Part shown: piece after piece, positions 8,241 through 16,891 of the stretch
How the letters are laid out: every line of letters starts with the position of its first letter
Position numbering within the stretch: position 1 is the first letter of the stretch
NCBI GenBank assembly: GCA_037625715.1
Contig: JASJHQ010000076.1
Span: 15,405-79,404, forward strand
Direction: 5' to 3'
Source: JABAYQ01 sp018608925
Lineage (GTDB): Bacteria > Bacteroidota > Bacteroidia > Flavobacteriales > UBA7312
Length of the DNA stretch: 64,000 nucleotides
Translations under genes and position numbers: made by a program
The notes under the pieces: generated by a model
The model's database searches: none
The model's input: only the letters and a program-made list of their open reading frames with translations
Told to the model about the DNA's origin: nothing

Positions 8241-10355
8241 TTGAAAGATAGTAAAAGAAAAATCACGGTTGCACTAGTAGGAAATCCTAATAGCGGAAAA
8301 ACCACCCTTTTTAACAACTTAACTGGCCTAAATCAAAAGGTAGGAAATTTCCCCGGAATTACGGTGGAAAAAAAAGTTGGTGCTTGTCAAATTTCTCAAC
8401 TTGCTAGTACAAACATCATAGACACCGAATTCATTGACCTGCCAGGAACATATAGCTTGTATCCTAAATCAATGGAAGAAACTATTTGTTCGGAAGTGCT
8501 TTGCAATCCTTTTCACGAAAACAAACCAGATGTTAATATAATAGTTGCAGACGCATCAAACTTAAAAAGATCACTCAACTTAGCTACTCAGGTAATAGAT
8601 CTAAAGATTCCGTCTATTTTAGCTTTAAACATGATGGATCTTGTAGAGTCTGACGGCATTGTCATTAATGTAGAAAGCCTAGAAAAAAAACTTGGAATTC
8701 CTGTAATTACCATCAATGCTAGAAAAAAGATTGGAATTGGCAATCTAAAACAAGCAATCTTAAAATTTGAAAAACAAGAACTTCCTGAAGACTTTGTTGA
8801 TATAAATAATATTAGTAAAGAAACATTTGAGGGAATAAAAGAAATAATAGGATTAAAAATAAACGACTTTACTTGCCTGCAGCTAGCTTGTAATATAAAA
8901 AGCAATAAACATTATTCTAAAGAAATAAAAGAACAGTTAATAAATGTTCTGGAAGAAAACAAATTCAATCCTAAAAGAGCTCAAGCAACAGAAACAGTTC
9001 GTAGATACAAGTCTATTTCTCAATTATTAGAAGAATGTGTCGTCTATCCTAAATCAAGCAAAAACAACAATCTTACTCAGAAATTAGACAATATCATTAC
9101 TCATCCTATTTGGGGATTTGTGGTGTTTTTAAGTGTTTTATTTCTAATTTTTCAAGCCGTTTTTTCATGGTCATCTTTACCAATGGATCTAATTGATCAA
9201 GGGATGGCAAATCTTTCTGTATTTGTTTCTGAAATACTTCCGGCGGGAGCCTTAAACAATTTAATTGTTGACGGTATTATTGCAGGCTTAGGGGGTATTG
9301 TCATTTTCATTCCTCAAATAGCCATACTTTTTGCTTTTATTGCAATTCTAGAAGATACTGGCTATATGTCTAGAGTTAGTTTCATTACCGATAAAATAAT
9401 GAGAGGATTTGGACTTTCTGGCCGTTCGATTATACCTCTTTTGAGTGGTGCTGCTTGTGCTATTCCGGCTGTTATGTCAGCTAGAACAATACCAAACTGG
9501 AAAGAAAGAATCATTACTATTATGGTTGTTCCGTTAATGAGTTGTTCTGCAAGAATCCCTGTCTATACCTTATTAATTTCGATGATGATTCCTTCAGAAA
9601 AAAGTTGGCTCATTTTCAATCTTCAAGGATTAATTATGATGGGGTTTTACCTGATTGGTTTTATTGCAGCTCTAGTAGTAGCAAAAATCATGAAACATAT
9701 ATTGAAGTCTGAAGAAAAATCTTTTTACGTTATGGAAATGCCTACCTATAAAGCTCCAGACTGGAAAAGTGTAGCAATAACCTTAGTAGAAAAAGTTAAA
9801 ATATTTCTTGTAGATGCTGGTAAAATAATTGTTGCTGTATCTATCGTTTTGTGGGTTCTGTCTTCTTATGGGCCTTCAAATACTTTTGAGCAGATTGAGC
9901 AAAAATATGAACTAGAAGAAAACTCTGAAGCACTAATTGCAAGTGAAAAATTAGAAGCATCTTATGCTGGTATTATCGGAAAAAGCATTGAACCTGCCAT
10001 AAGACCTTTGGGCTTCGATTGGAGAATAGGCATTTCTATTATTACTTCTTTTGCAGCTAGAGAAGTTTTTGTTGGAACCATGTCTACAATCTATAGTGTT
10101 GGCGATTCTAACAATAGCAAGTCTATTAAAGAGAAATTAATGTCTCATAAAAACCCTGAAACAGGCGAAGCATTTTTCACACCTGCAGTTGCAATATCTC
10201 TAATGTTATTTTACGCTTTTGCTATGCAGTGTATGAGCACATTAGCAATAGTGTACAGAGAAACTAACGGATGGAAATGGCCATTAATTCAGTTTGTATA
10301 TATGAGTGCACTAGCTTACTTTGCAAGCTACGTAGCTTATCAATTATTAAAGTAA
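8241..10355 (+). CDS. feoB: FeoB, ferrous iron transporter with GTPase domain (TTG start)
   Basis: This 704-residue inner-membrane Fe(II) transporter has an N-terminal G domain with G1 GNPNSGKTT (14-22), the NFPGITVE switch (36-43, G2 threonine 41), G3 DLPG (66-69) and an NMMD G4 motif near 130. A helical regulatory region follows, then Gate-type membrane domains (LSGAACAIPAVMSAR; ITSFAAREVFVGT). The only start ahead of the G1 motif is TTG at 8241, 5 nt after the feoA stop. The last base of its stop codon is the first base of the next ATG. Expression is probably iron-controlled through the feoA upstream region. Confidence 0.95.
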   Translation: MKDSKRKITVALVGNPNSGKTTLFNNLTGLNQKVGNFPGITVEKKVGACQISQLASTNIIDTEFIDLPGTYSLYPKSMEETICSEVLCNPFHENKPDVNIIVADASNLKRSLNLATQVIDLKIPSILALNMMDLVESDGIVINVESLEKKLGIPVITINARKKIGIGNLKQAILKFEKQELPEDFVDINNISKETFEGIKEIIGLKINDFTCLQLACNIKSNKHYSKEIKEQLINVLEENKFNPKRAQATETVRRYKSISQLLEECVVYPKSSKNNNLTQKLDNIITHPIWGFVVFLSVLFLIFQAVFSWSSLPMDLIDQGMANLSVFVSEILPAGALNNLIVDGIIAGLGGIVIFIPQIAILFAFIAILEDTGYMSRVSFITDKIMRGFGLSGRSIIPLLSGAACAIPAVMSARTIPNWKERIITIMVVPLMSCSARIPVYTLLISMMIPSEKSWLIFNLQGLIMMGFYLIGFIAALVVAKIMKHILKSEEKSFYVMEMPTYKAPDWKSVAITLVEKVKIFLVDAGKIIVAVSIVLWVLSSYGPSNTFEQIEQKYELEENSEALIASEKLEASYAGIIGKSIEPAIRPLGFDWRIGISIITSFAAREVFVGTMSTIYSVGDSNNSKSIKEKLMSHKNPETGEAFFTPAVAISLMLFYAFAMQCMSTLAIVYRETNGWKWPLIQFVYMSALAYFASYVAYQLLK

Positions 10356-10936
10356 TGTACTCGCTAAGCGCTTATTTACCAGCCCAAAGCATACAACAAA
10401 TTTCAGAGTGGCTTGAGCAACACAACTGCAATCTCAAGATAAGCAACCCAAGAAAAACAAAATTTGGAGACTATAGGTTTGTGAACAACCAGCATCATAT
10501 TACCATTAATAATGATTTAAATAAATATGCATTTCTTGTAACCTTAACTCACGAAATAGCACATATGTTCGTTTTTGAAAAATACAGAAACGCTGTCTTA
10601 CCTCATGGCACAGAATGGAAAATGACATTTCAAAGACTGATGCTAAACTTCATTCCTATTTTACCAGAAGATATACAGAAATCCATTTCTCATCATATAA
10701 AGAATCCGAAAGCATCGACCTGTTCTGATCCTAAACTATTCTCCATATTAAGCAATTACGACGATGAGAAACACCTTGTAGTTTGTGAAATAGAAGATAA
10801 CACAAGGTTTTTTACTGTCGATGGAAATGCATTTGAAAGAATATGCAAAGTAAGAACAAGAATAAAGTGTAGAAAAATTGCAAATAATAAATTATACCTC
10901 TTTAATCCTAATTGTAAAATAGTTCTAAATCAATAA
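10355..10936 (+). CDS. SprT-like zinc metalloprotease-domain protein
   Basis: The 193-residue protein contains HEIAH (HExxH, about 63-67) in LTHEIAHMFVFEKYRN, followed by LPHGTEWK..F with a likely third zinc ligand. This matches the SprT/Spartan-like fold common in Bacteroidota. Upstream in-frame codons reach into feoB; ATG 10355 shares one base with the feoB stop (TAATG), a typical translational coupling, and is chosen. The C-terminal 90 residues carry a Cys-containing region (VCEIED; ICKVRTRIKCRKI). The role is not established for this short family; linkage to feoAB may be only an operon accident. Confidence 0.8.
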   Translation: MYSLSAYLPAQSIQQISEWLEQHNCNLKISNPRKTKFGDYRFVNNQHHITINNDLNKYAFLVTLTHEIAHMFVFEKYRNAVLPHGTEWKMTFQRLMLNFIPILPEDIQKSISHHIKNPKASTCSDPKLFSILSNYDDEKHLVVCEIEDNTRFFTVDGNAFERICKVRTRIKCRKIANNKLYLFNPNCKIVLNQ

Positions 10937-10991
10937 TTAGAAAATATGTATTGATTTCACTACTTTTACATTCCTACAAACAAGCAAACTC

Positions 10992-12068
10992 ATGGATAAA
11001 AAAAACTACGCAGTTATAATGGCAGGTGGAATTGGTTCACGATTTTGGCCTATGAGCACCTCTTCCTTTCCAAAGCAATTTCTTGATATCTTAGATACTG
11101 GTGAAACACTCATCCAACAAACATTCAGACGACTCTCAAAAATCTGTCCAGCTCAAAATATTTTAATTGTAACTAATGAAAAGTACAAACAGCATTGTAT
11201 AGACCAAATTCCTGAAATGGAAGTGAGCAATATTCTTTGCGAACCAATGATGAGAAATACTGCTCCGTGTATTGCTTATGCTGCTTTTAAAATTGCTCAA
11301 AAAGAACCAGAGGCAAACATTATTGTCGCTCCCTCTGATCATCTGATTACTAATGAAGATGAGTTTTGTTCTATCGTTAATAAATGTTTTGAAATAAGTA
11401 GTAGAAAAGATTATTTAATAACGCTAGGAATTAAGCCTACAAGACCTGACACAGGATATGGCTACATTCAGTTTAAAAGCAAATTAGACCATAATGAAGA
11501 AATCAATAAAGTAAAAACTTTTACAGAAAAACCCAACAAAGACTTAGCCGTCAAGTTTTTAGATAGCGGAGATTTTTTATGGAATGCAGGAATTTTTATT
11601 TGGAATGCAAAATCAATTTTACTTTCTATAAGAAAGCATTTAAGAGACATGTATGATCTTTTTGAAGAAGGAAAAGACCTTTATAATACAGAAGGAGAAT
11701 CGGAGTTTATAAATAGAATATATCCTCATTGTAAAAACATATCTGTTGACTACGGGATAATGGAAAAGTCAGATAATGTTTATGTCCAATTATCCGACTT
11801 TGGCTGGAGTGATTTAGGCACATGGACATCTCTTCAAACCCATCTAAATTTAGACGAATCAAAAAATGGAATCATTGGTGAAAACGTCACAGTTTATGAC
11901 TCTAAAGACAACATAATTAATATGCCAAAAGGGAAAACAGTTGTAATCCAAGGATTGGAAGGATACATTGTTGTAGAAAACGAGAACACCTTATTGATTT
12001 GTCAAAAAAACAATGAGCAAGAAATCAAAAAATTTGTTTCTGATTTAAAGAAAAAATCTAGCAAATAG
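10992..12068 (+). CDS. manC: Mannose-1-phosphate guanylyltransferase
   Basis: The 358-residue cytoplasmic enzyme makes GDP-mannose from mannose-1-phosphate and GTP. It has the nucleotidyltransferase signature AGGIGSRFWPMS (about 11-22) with FPKQF, and NIIVAPSDHLI and FTEKPN motifs further on. The length matches the monofunctional type with no C-terminal phosphomannose isomerase domain. GDP-mannose could feed the polyprenol-phosphate mannosyltransferase encoded at 60662-61384. It runs convergently with fumC, with one base between the stop codons and no terminator seen. Confidence 0.93.
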   Translation: MDKKNYAVIMAGGIGSRFWPMSTSSFPKQFLDILDTGETLIQQTFRRLSKICPAQNILIVTNEKYKQHCIDQIPEMEVSNILCEPMMRNTAPCIAYAAFKIAQKEPEANIIVAPSDHLITNEDEFCSIVNKCFEISSRKDYLITLGIKPTRPDTGYGYIQFKSKLDHNEEINKVKTFTEKPNKDLAVKFLDSGDFLWNAGIFIWNAKSILLSIRKHLRDMYDLFEEGKDLYNTEGESEFINRIYPHCKNISVDYGIMEKSDNVYVQLSDFGWSDLGTWTSLQTHLNLDESKNGIIGENVTVYDSKDNIINMPKGKTVVIQGLEGYIVVENENTLLICQKNNEQEIKKFVSDLKKKSSK

Positions 12069-12069
12069 T

Positions 12070-13467
12070 CTATTTCAGACTTCCACACATATCTTTTGGC
12101 TTAACCCACTCATCAAATTCTTGAGCAGTTAGATAACCAAGATTTATTGATTCTTCTTTCAATGTTGTACCATTTTTATGAGCCGTCTTAGCAATTGTAG
12201 CTGCTTTCTCATATCCTATTTTAGTATTTAAAGCAGTAACAAGCATTAAGGAGTTATCTAAATTCTTTTTCAAATTAGAATAATTTGGCTCAATACCTTG
12301 AACACAGTTTTGGTCAAAAGAAACGCAAGCATCTCCCAACAATCTTGCCGATTGAAGCAAATTAAACGCCATCATTGGTTTAAAAACATTCAATTCGTAA
12401 TGGCCTTGCATTCCACCTACAGAAATAGCAACATCATTACCCATTACTTGAGCGCAAACCATTGTAATAGCCTCGCATTGGGTAGGATTAACTTTTCCTG
12501 GCATTATAGACGAGCCAGGCTCGTTAGAAGGGATGATTAACTCACCAATACCACTTCTAGGTCCTGACGACAACAATCGAATATCATTACCAATTTTATT
12601 TAAAGAAACTGCTAATTGCTTTAGAGCTCCATGAGTTTCTACAATAGCATCGTGTGCAGCTAAAGACTCAAATTTATTTGGGGCAGTTATAAAAGGCAAA
12701 TCAGTAAAACTAGCAATCTTTTCAGCTACTAGTTCTGAATAACCACTAGGTGTATTAATACCTGTTCCTACAGCTGTACCACCAAGGGCAAGCTCAGAAA
12801 GATGGGCTAAAGTATTATTAAGAGCAATCAGGGCATGGTCTAATTGAGAAACATAACCAGAAAATTCTTGTCCTAAAGTTAAAGGAGTTGCATCCATTAG
12901 GTGTGTTCTACCAATTTTAACAACATCCATAAATTTTACAGATTTAGCTTTAAGAGTATCTCTTAATTGCTGAACCCCAGGAATAGTTGTTTCGACAACC
13001 ATTTTATAAGATGCAATATGCATTCCTGTTGGAAATGTATCGTTAGAAGATTGAGACTTATTAACGTCATCATTAGGGTGAATTTTTTTTATTTCGTCCG
13101 TAAGGCTTCCTCCTGAAATAACATGAGCTCTATTAGCAATCACTTCATTAGTATTCATGTTTGACTGAGTACCCGAACCTGTTTGCCATACTACCAAAGG
13201 AAATTGATCATCGTGTTTTCCTTCAAGTATTTCGTCACAAACCTGAGAAATTAAATCTCTTTTTTCTGATGATAAAACACCAAGCTCACAATTTGTATGG
13301 GCAGCGGCCTTTTTTAAATACGCAAAACCGTAGATTAATTGCAATGGCATAGAAGCAGAATCGCCAATTTTAAAGTTGTTTCTTGACCTTTCAGTTTGAG
13401 CACCCCAATATTTATCAGAAGGTACTTTTACTTCTCCCATTGTATCTTTTTCAATTCTATAGCTCAT
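12070..13467 (-). CDS. fumC: Fumarate hydratase class II
   Basis: This 465-residue homotetrameric TCA-cycle enzyme interconverts fumarate and malate without an Fe-S cluster. It carries the fumarase/aspartase signature GSSIMPGKVNP (about 316-326), the TGSGTQSNMN and GRTHLMDATPLTLGQEFSGY active-site blocks, and the family length. The gene is single, starts at ATG 13467 and has a possible TAGATTTG -7 element at 13504-13511 on its strand. Its upstream region overlaps the promoter of the divergent small membrane protein gene. Confidence 0.97.
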   Translation of the reverse strand: MSYRIEKDTMGEVKVPSDKYWGAQTERSRNNFKIGDSASMPLQLIYGFAYLKKAAAHTNCELGVLSSEKRDLISQVCDEILEGKHDDQFPLVVWQTGSGTQSNMNTNEVIANRAHVISGGSLTDEIKKIHPNDDVNKSQSSNDTFPTGMHIASYKMVVETTIPGVQQLRDTLKAKSVKFMDVVKIGRTHLMDATPLTLGQEFSGYVSQLDHALIALNNTLAHLSELALGGTAVGTGINTPSGYSELVAEKIASFTDLPFITAPNKFESLAAHDAIVETHGALKQLAVSLNKIGNDIRLLSSGPRSGIGELIIPSNEPGSSIMPGKVNPTQCEAITMVCAQVMGNDVAISVGGMQGHYELNVFKPMMAFNLLQSARLLGDACVSFDQNCVQGIEPNYSNLKKNLDNSLMLVTALNTKIGYEKAATIAKTAHKNGTTLKEESINLGYLTAQEFDEWVKPKDMCGSLK

Positions 13468-13501
13468 TGTTTTTTTATTAGGTAATTATCGCTTATTTTT
13501 G
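13467..13501 (+). promoter_or_regulatory. Candidate promoter for the 48-residue membrane protein gene
   Basis: TTG (13467-13469) and TATTTTTG (13494-13501, exact TAnnTTTG) are separated by 24 nt, one longer than the usual range. The ATG follows 27 nt after the -7 element. Confidence 0.5.
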
Positions 13502-13503
13502 TA

Positions 13504-13511
13504 CAAATCTA
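13504..13511 (-). promoter_or_regulatory. Candidate -7 element for fumC
   Basis: Minus-strand TAGATTTG fits TAnnTTTG, 36 nt before the fumC ATG. No well-placed -33 TTG was seen. It lies next to the + strand -7 element, so the two divergent promoters overlap. Confidence 0.4.
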
Positions 13512-13528
13512 ATTCAAATATTATAGAT

Positions 13529-13675
13529 ATGTTTCTTGGTTTCCTACTCTTCTTAGTAATCGCTGGTATGGCTTTTTGGTTATTAACTTTTATCATTAGC
13601 TTTCTTCCGTATTGGATTGGCGTATGGTTTATTGAATCATACCGTAACAGAAATCTCGAGGAAGAGATTAAATAA
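13529..13675 (+). CDS. Small membrane protein (48 residues)
   Basis: A 48-codon frame encodes a strongly hydrophobic N-terminal two thirds (residues 2-35, with a turn around SFLPYW) that could form one long or two short membrane helices. A charged cytoplasmic-type tail (ESYRNRNLEEEIK) follows. A good -7 element lies 27 nt upstream. The last 8 nt overlap the 3' end of the convergent ArsC-like gene. The composition (hydrophobic helix then basic and acidic tail) supports a real gene. No family or function was recognised. Confidence 0.65.
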   Translation: MFLGFLLFLVIAGMAFWLLTFIISFLPYWIGVWFIESYRNRNLEEEIK

Positions 13676-14009
13676 TTTCTAGCACTCTTTCTGGAGGTCT
13701 AGCTATCACTGCATTTTTATTGTTTACTACAATAGGTCTTTCCATTAACTTTGGATACTTAGCTATTGCCATTATTGTTTCTTTGTGACTCAATGCTTTT
13801 CCCTTGTAGTTATCTTTCCATTCCATTTCATTTTTTCGAACTAACTCTTCAGGCTCTATTTTAAGAATAGAAATAATGTTTTCTAATTGATGTTGGCCTA
13901 AAGGGTTTTTCAAATAAAGCACTACTTCAAAATCATCGTGCTTTTGACTTAAAATATCAAGAGCTTGTCTACTTTTCGAACATCTTGGGTTGTGGTAAAT
14001 TGTAATCAT
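13668..14009 (-). CDS. arsC: ArsC-family thioredoxin-fold reductase
   Basis: The 113-residue thioredoxin-fold protein has the N-terminal NPRCSKSRQAL motif (Cys 10) and the C-terminal RPIVVNNKNAVIARPPE block seen in glutaredoxin-linked arsenate reductases of the ArsC/YfgD type. It could reduce arsenate, but many YfgD-like members have no proven arsenate role and no ars transporter or regulator is nearby. The gene starts 2 nt after the RF2 stop, in the same operon. It is convergent with the small membrane gene, overlapping by 8 nt. Confidence 0.85.
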   Translation of the reverse strand: MITIYHNPRCSKSRQALDILSQKHDDFEVVLYLKNPLGQHQLENIISILKIEPEELVRKNEMEWKDNYKGKALSHKETIMAIAKYPKLMERPIVVNNKNAVIARPPERVLEII

Positions 14010-14011
14010 AA

Positions 14012-15100
14012 TTATTTTTGACCGAATTGCATTAAAAAGGCATTAATAAAATCATTTATTTCTCCATCTAATACGGCTTGAGTGTTAGATGTCTCATGAT
14101 CTGTTCTTAAATCTTTTATTAATTTATAAGGATGAAGAACGTAATTTCTAATCTGAGAACCCCATTCGATTTTCTTTTTACTTCCTTCAATTTTATCTTT
14201 CTCAGACTGTTTTTTCCTTAACTCAATCTCGTATAACTGAGACTTTAAAAGTTGCAACGCTTTATCTTTATTTTCGAACTGAGAACGTGTTTCAGAGTTT
14301 TCAATAATAATTCCGGTAGGACTGTGTTTTAATCTAACTGCGGTTTCAATCTTGTTGACGCCTTGACCACCTGCTCCACCAGCTCTAAAAGTATCCCAAG
14401 TAATATGAGAAGGATTGATCTCTATTTCGATACTGTCATCAACTAAAGGATATACAAATACAGAAGAAAAAGAGGTATGCCTTTTAGCGTTAGAATCAAA
14501 AGGAGAAATCCGAACCAATCTATGAACTCCATTTTCACCTTTTAACTTACCAAAGGCAAAATCACCATCAAATTGTAAGGTGACAGATTTAATTCCTGCA
14601 GCTTCTCCCGCATGAAAATCCAATTCCTTGACTTTAAATCCGTTTTTTTCTCCGAACATAATGTACATTCTCATGAGCATTTCTGCCCAATCCTGACTTT
14701 CTGTTCCTCCTGCACCAGGGTTAATTACTACAACAGCAGGAAGATTATCCTCTTCCCCACTTAACATATTCTTAAACTCTAAATCTTTTAGCTTTTTGAA
14801 TGCTAGATTAAAGGCAACCATCACTTCTTGCTCACTTGCATCGCCTTCAGAAAAGAACTCGAATAAAATAGAGAAATCATCAAATGATAATTTAAGATTA
14901 TCAAAGTCGGTAACCCATATTTTATCTTTATTAATTGCTTTTAAAAACAATTCGGCCTTTTTAGGATCATTCCAAAAGTCAGCTTGTTGACTAACTTTTT
15001 CATCTTCCTCTACTCTATTTCGCTTAACATCTATATCTAAATAATTGATAAGGGCAACAAGCCTATCTTGAAAATCTTTTATTTGTTCACTAGTAACCAT
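14012..15100 (-). CDS. prfB: Peptide chain release factor 2, no programmed frameshift
   Basis: The 362-residue class I release factor hydrolyses peptidyl-tRNA at UGA and UAA. It shows the RF2 stop-recognition tripeptide SPF (199-201) and the catalytic GGQ (244-246) within RAGGAGGQGVNK. In many bacteria prfB needs a +1 shift at an internal UGA near codon 25; here the whole region around INYLDID (18-24) is one open frame with no UGA. The gene is followed at 2 nt by the ArsC-like gene and preceded by recX on the same strand (16 nt gap). Confidence 0.96.
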   Translation of the reverse strand: MVTSEQIKDFQDRLVALINYLDIDVKRNRVEEDEKVSQQADFWNDPKKAELFLKAINKDKIWVTDFDNLKLSFDDFSILFEFFSEGDASEQEVMVAFNLAFKKLKDLEFKNMLSGEEDNLPAVVVINPGAGGTESQDWAEMLMRMYIMFGEKNGFKVKELDFHAGEAAGIKSVTLQFDGDFAFGKLKGENGVHRLVRISPFDSNAKRHTSFSSVFVYPLVDDSIEIEINPSHITWDTFRAGGAGGQGVNKIETAVRLKHSPTGIIIENSETRSQFENKDKALQLLKSQLYEIELRKKQSEKDKIEGSKKKIEWGSQIRNYVLHPYKLIKDLRTDHETSNTQAVLDGEINDFINAFLMQFGQK

Positions 15101-15116
15101 ACACTAACAAAAGTAA

Positions 15117-15584
15117 CTAATTTAGTTGACGAATACAGTCCCACACAAACTCAGATTCGTATCCTTTTCTCATCATATAATCTGCTAATTTTTTCTTTTT
15201 TGTAAATATGTTTTTGTCTTTAAGAGTTAAAGACTTTTTTTGTATTAAATCATTAGCTACGGAAATGTAATCATCAAAATCTATCGTTTTCAATGCGCTA
15301 TCAATACAAACTCGAGAAATTTTAAGCTTTTTTAATTCAAAAATTATTTTTTTCCTTCCCCATTTCTTAATCTTAAACTTTCCACTACAAAAACTATCAG
15401 CAAAACGCTGATCGTTTACATAATCTTCTTGTATTAGTTCTATTAAAATATCTTCACTAACGCCATCACTTACACCATAAGCTTTCAACTTTTCTAGGAC
15501 TTGAAACTGGCATCTATCCGATTTGGCACAGTAATTTCGAATAAGAAACTTACTTCTTTTTATATCATAAATTTTTGATTCCAT
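15117..15584 (-). CDS. recX: Regulatory protein RecX
   Basis: The 155-residue protein matches the RecX family of RecA modulators: a series of three-helix units with the motif VNDQRFADSFCSGKFKIKKWGRKKI (about 73-97) and a C-terminal KLADYMMRKGY..EFVWDCI unit. RecX limits RecA filament growth during recombination. RecA itself is not in the window. The gene is the first in a minus-strand run with prfB and arsC, and its start faces the divergent MFS gene 29 nt away. Confidence 0.88.
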   Translation of the reverse strand: MESKIYDIKRSKFLIRNYCAKSDRCQFQVLEKLKAYGVSDGVSEDILIELIQEDYVNDQRFADSFCSGKFKIKKWGRKKIIFELKKLKISRVCIDSALKTIDFDDYISVANDLIQKKSLTLKDKNIFTKKKKLADYMMRKGYESEFVWDCIRQLN

Positions 15585-15607
15585 CTACTCCAAAGATAGT
15601 ACATTTG
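15575..15607 (+). promoter_or_regulatory. Promoter of the MFS gene, leaderless geometry
   Basis: TTG (15575-15577), a 22-nt spacer and TACATTTG (15600-15607) give a full Bacteroidota promoter. The ATG is at 15614, 6 nt after the -7 element, so transcription should begin at or beside the start codon. The promoter overlaps the first codons of recX. Confidence 0.65.
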
Positions 15608-15613
15608 CAACCG

Positions 15614-16891
15614 ATGAAGAATAAACAAGCGATAACACTATTATTTATTGCCAACATTATCTCTGGCTTTGCTCAAGGGATAAGTATGTTGGCCATTCCT
15701 TGGTATTTTGCAGATATTTTAAAACTACCAAGAGTCTACGCCCTAGGTTATGCCATATTAACATTTTTGAGCCTATTTTGGAGCCTTTATTCTGGCACGT
15801 TGATAGATAAGTACTCTAGGAAGAAAATGTTTCTTTATTCTAATCTTTGTTGTGCATTGTTAATCGGAACAATTGCTTGCTTCGGAATTATTAATGAGGG
15901 AACACCTTGGATATTAGCTCTTTTAGTCTTTGGAATAACCATGTTCCATTACAACATTCACTACCCAAACCTATATGCTTTTGGTCAAGAAATTTCAGAC
16001 CCTAAGGACTACGGAAAACTTAATTCTTACATCGAAATTCAAGGGCAATCTACCAGTATTTTTGCAGGAGGCTTTGCAGCATTATTACTCACGGGAACAA
16101 GCGGAAATAATCTTAATATTTTAGGATTGGAAATCCCTATGCCATTTGAAATTGAAAAGTGGCAAATTCATGAAATATTTTTGATGGATTCCATTACATA
16201 CGCTTTAGCATTTATTATAATACTCTTCATTAAATACAAACCATTAGAGAACAAAATAGTTGACGTTGGCTCTGTTTTCGATAGACTAAGTCAAGGAATC
16301 AATTTTCTAAAAAGCAATTACCTGCTATTTATTTTTGGGCTTTGTTCGTATATGATTTTTACCTTTTTAATTGTCGAAATGTTCATATTAGTTCCTAACT
16401 ACGTAAGCAACTATTTGCTAGAGGGAGGAAATGTTTTTGCATCTTCAGAAGTATATTATTCGATAGGAGCGGTCATTTCGGGCATTAGCATTAGAAAGCT
16501 TTTTGACAAAAAAAATCCTGTTTTTGGGGTAATTGTAATGATGATAGCAACTATACTTAGTTGTTTTATTCTAATATTTACAAAAAATGTATTCGCATTT
16601 TATTTCGTAAGTTTTATCATCGGAATAAGTAATGCAGGAACAAGAATTTTAAGAATCACCTATCTATTTTCTCATATTCCAAACCACATAATAGGAAGGG
16701 TTGGAAGTGTATTCAATTGTATGAGTGTAATTATTCGAACAGTGTTAATTTCAATTTTTACAATGAAATTCTTTTCACAAGGAGACACCATTAAATGGGG
16801 ATACCTAATAGGAATAATATTATTAACGATAGCATTAATACCCCTAATTAGGAACTATAAAAAATTAGTGAATTTAAAAGCTACTAGTTAG
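15614..16891 (+). CDS. Major facilitator superfamily transporter
   Basis: The 425-residue inner-membrane protein has about 12 hydrophobic helices and a conserved loop 2-3 motif SGTLIDKYSRKKMF (MFS motif A-like). It resembles MFS carriers of the drug or solute exporter type, but the substrate cannot be inferred. The frame extends 13 codons upstream to 15575, inside recX; ATG 15614 is chosen because it begins a normal MKNKQ...TLLF N-terminus and lies after the predicted promoter. It ends with an 8-nt overlap with the convergent RNase G gene. Confidence 0.85.
   Translation: MKNKQAITLLFIANIISGFAQGISMLAIPWYFADILKLPRVYALGYAILTFLSLFWSLYSGTLIDKYSRKKMFLYSNLCCALLIGTIACFGIINEGTPWILALLVFGITMFHYNIHYPNLYAFGQEISDPKDYGKLNSYIEIQGQSTSIFAGGFAALLLTGTSGNNLNILGLEIPMPFEIEKWQIHEIFLMDSITYALAFIIILFIKYKPLENKIVDVGSVFDRLSQGINFLKSNYLLFIFGLCSYMIFTFLIVEMFILVPNYVSNYLLEGGNVFASSEVYYSIGAVISGISIRKLFDKKNPVFGVIVMMIATILSCFILIFTKNVFAFYFVSFIIGISNAGTRILRITYLFSHIPNHIIGRVGSVFNCMSVIIRTVLISIFTMKFFSQGDTIKWGYLIGIILLTIALIPLIRNYKKLVNLKATS

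Noticed and set aside
8588..8905. Minus-strand open frame within feoB
   Set aside because: It is antisense to a clear FeoB G domain, has no promoter or conserved motif, and fits an artefact of AT-rich codon usage.
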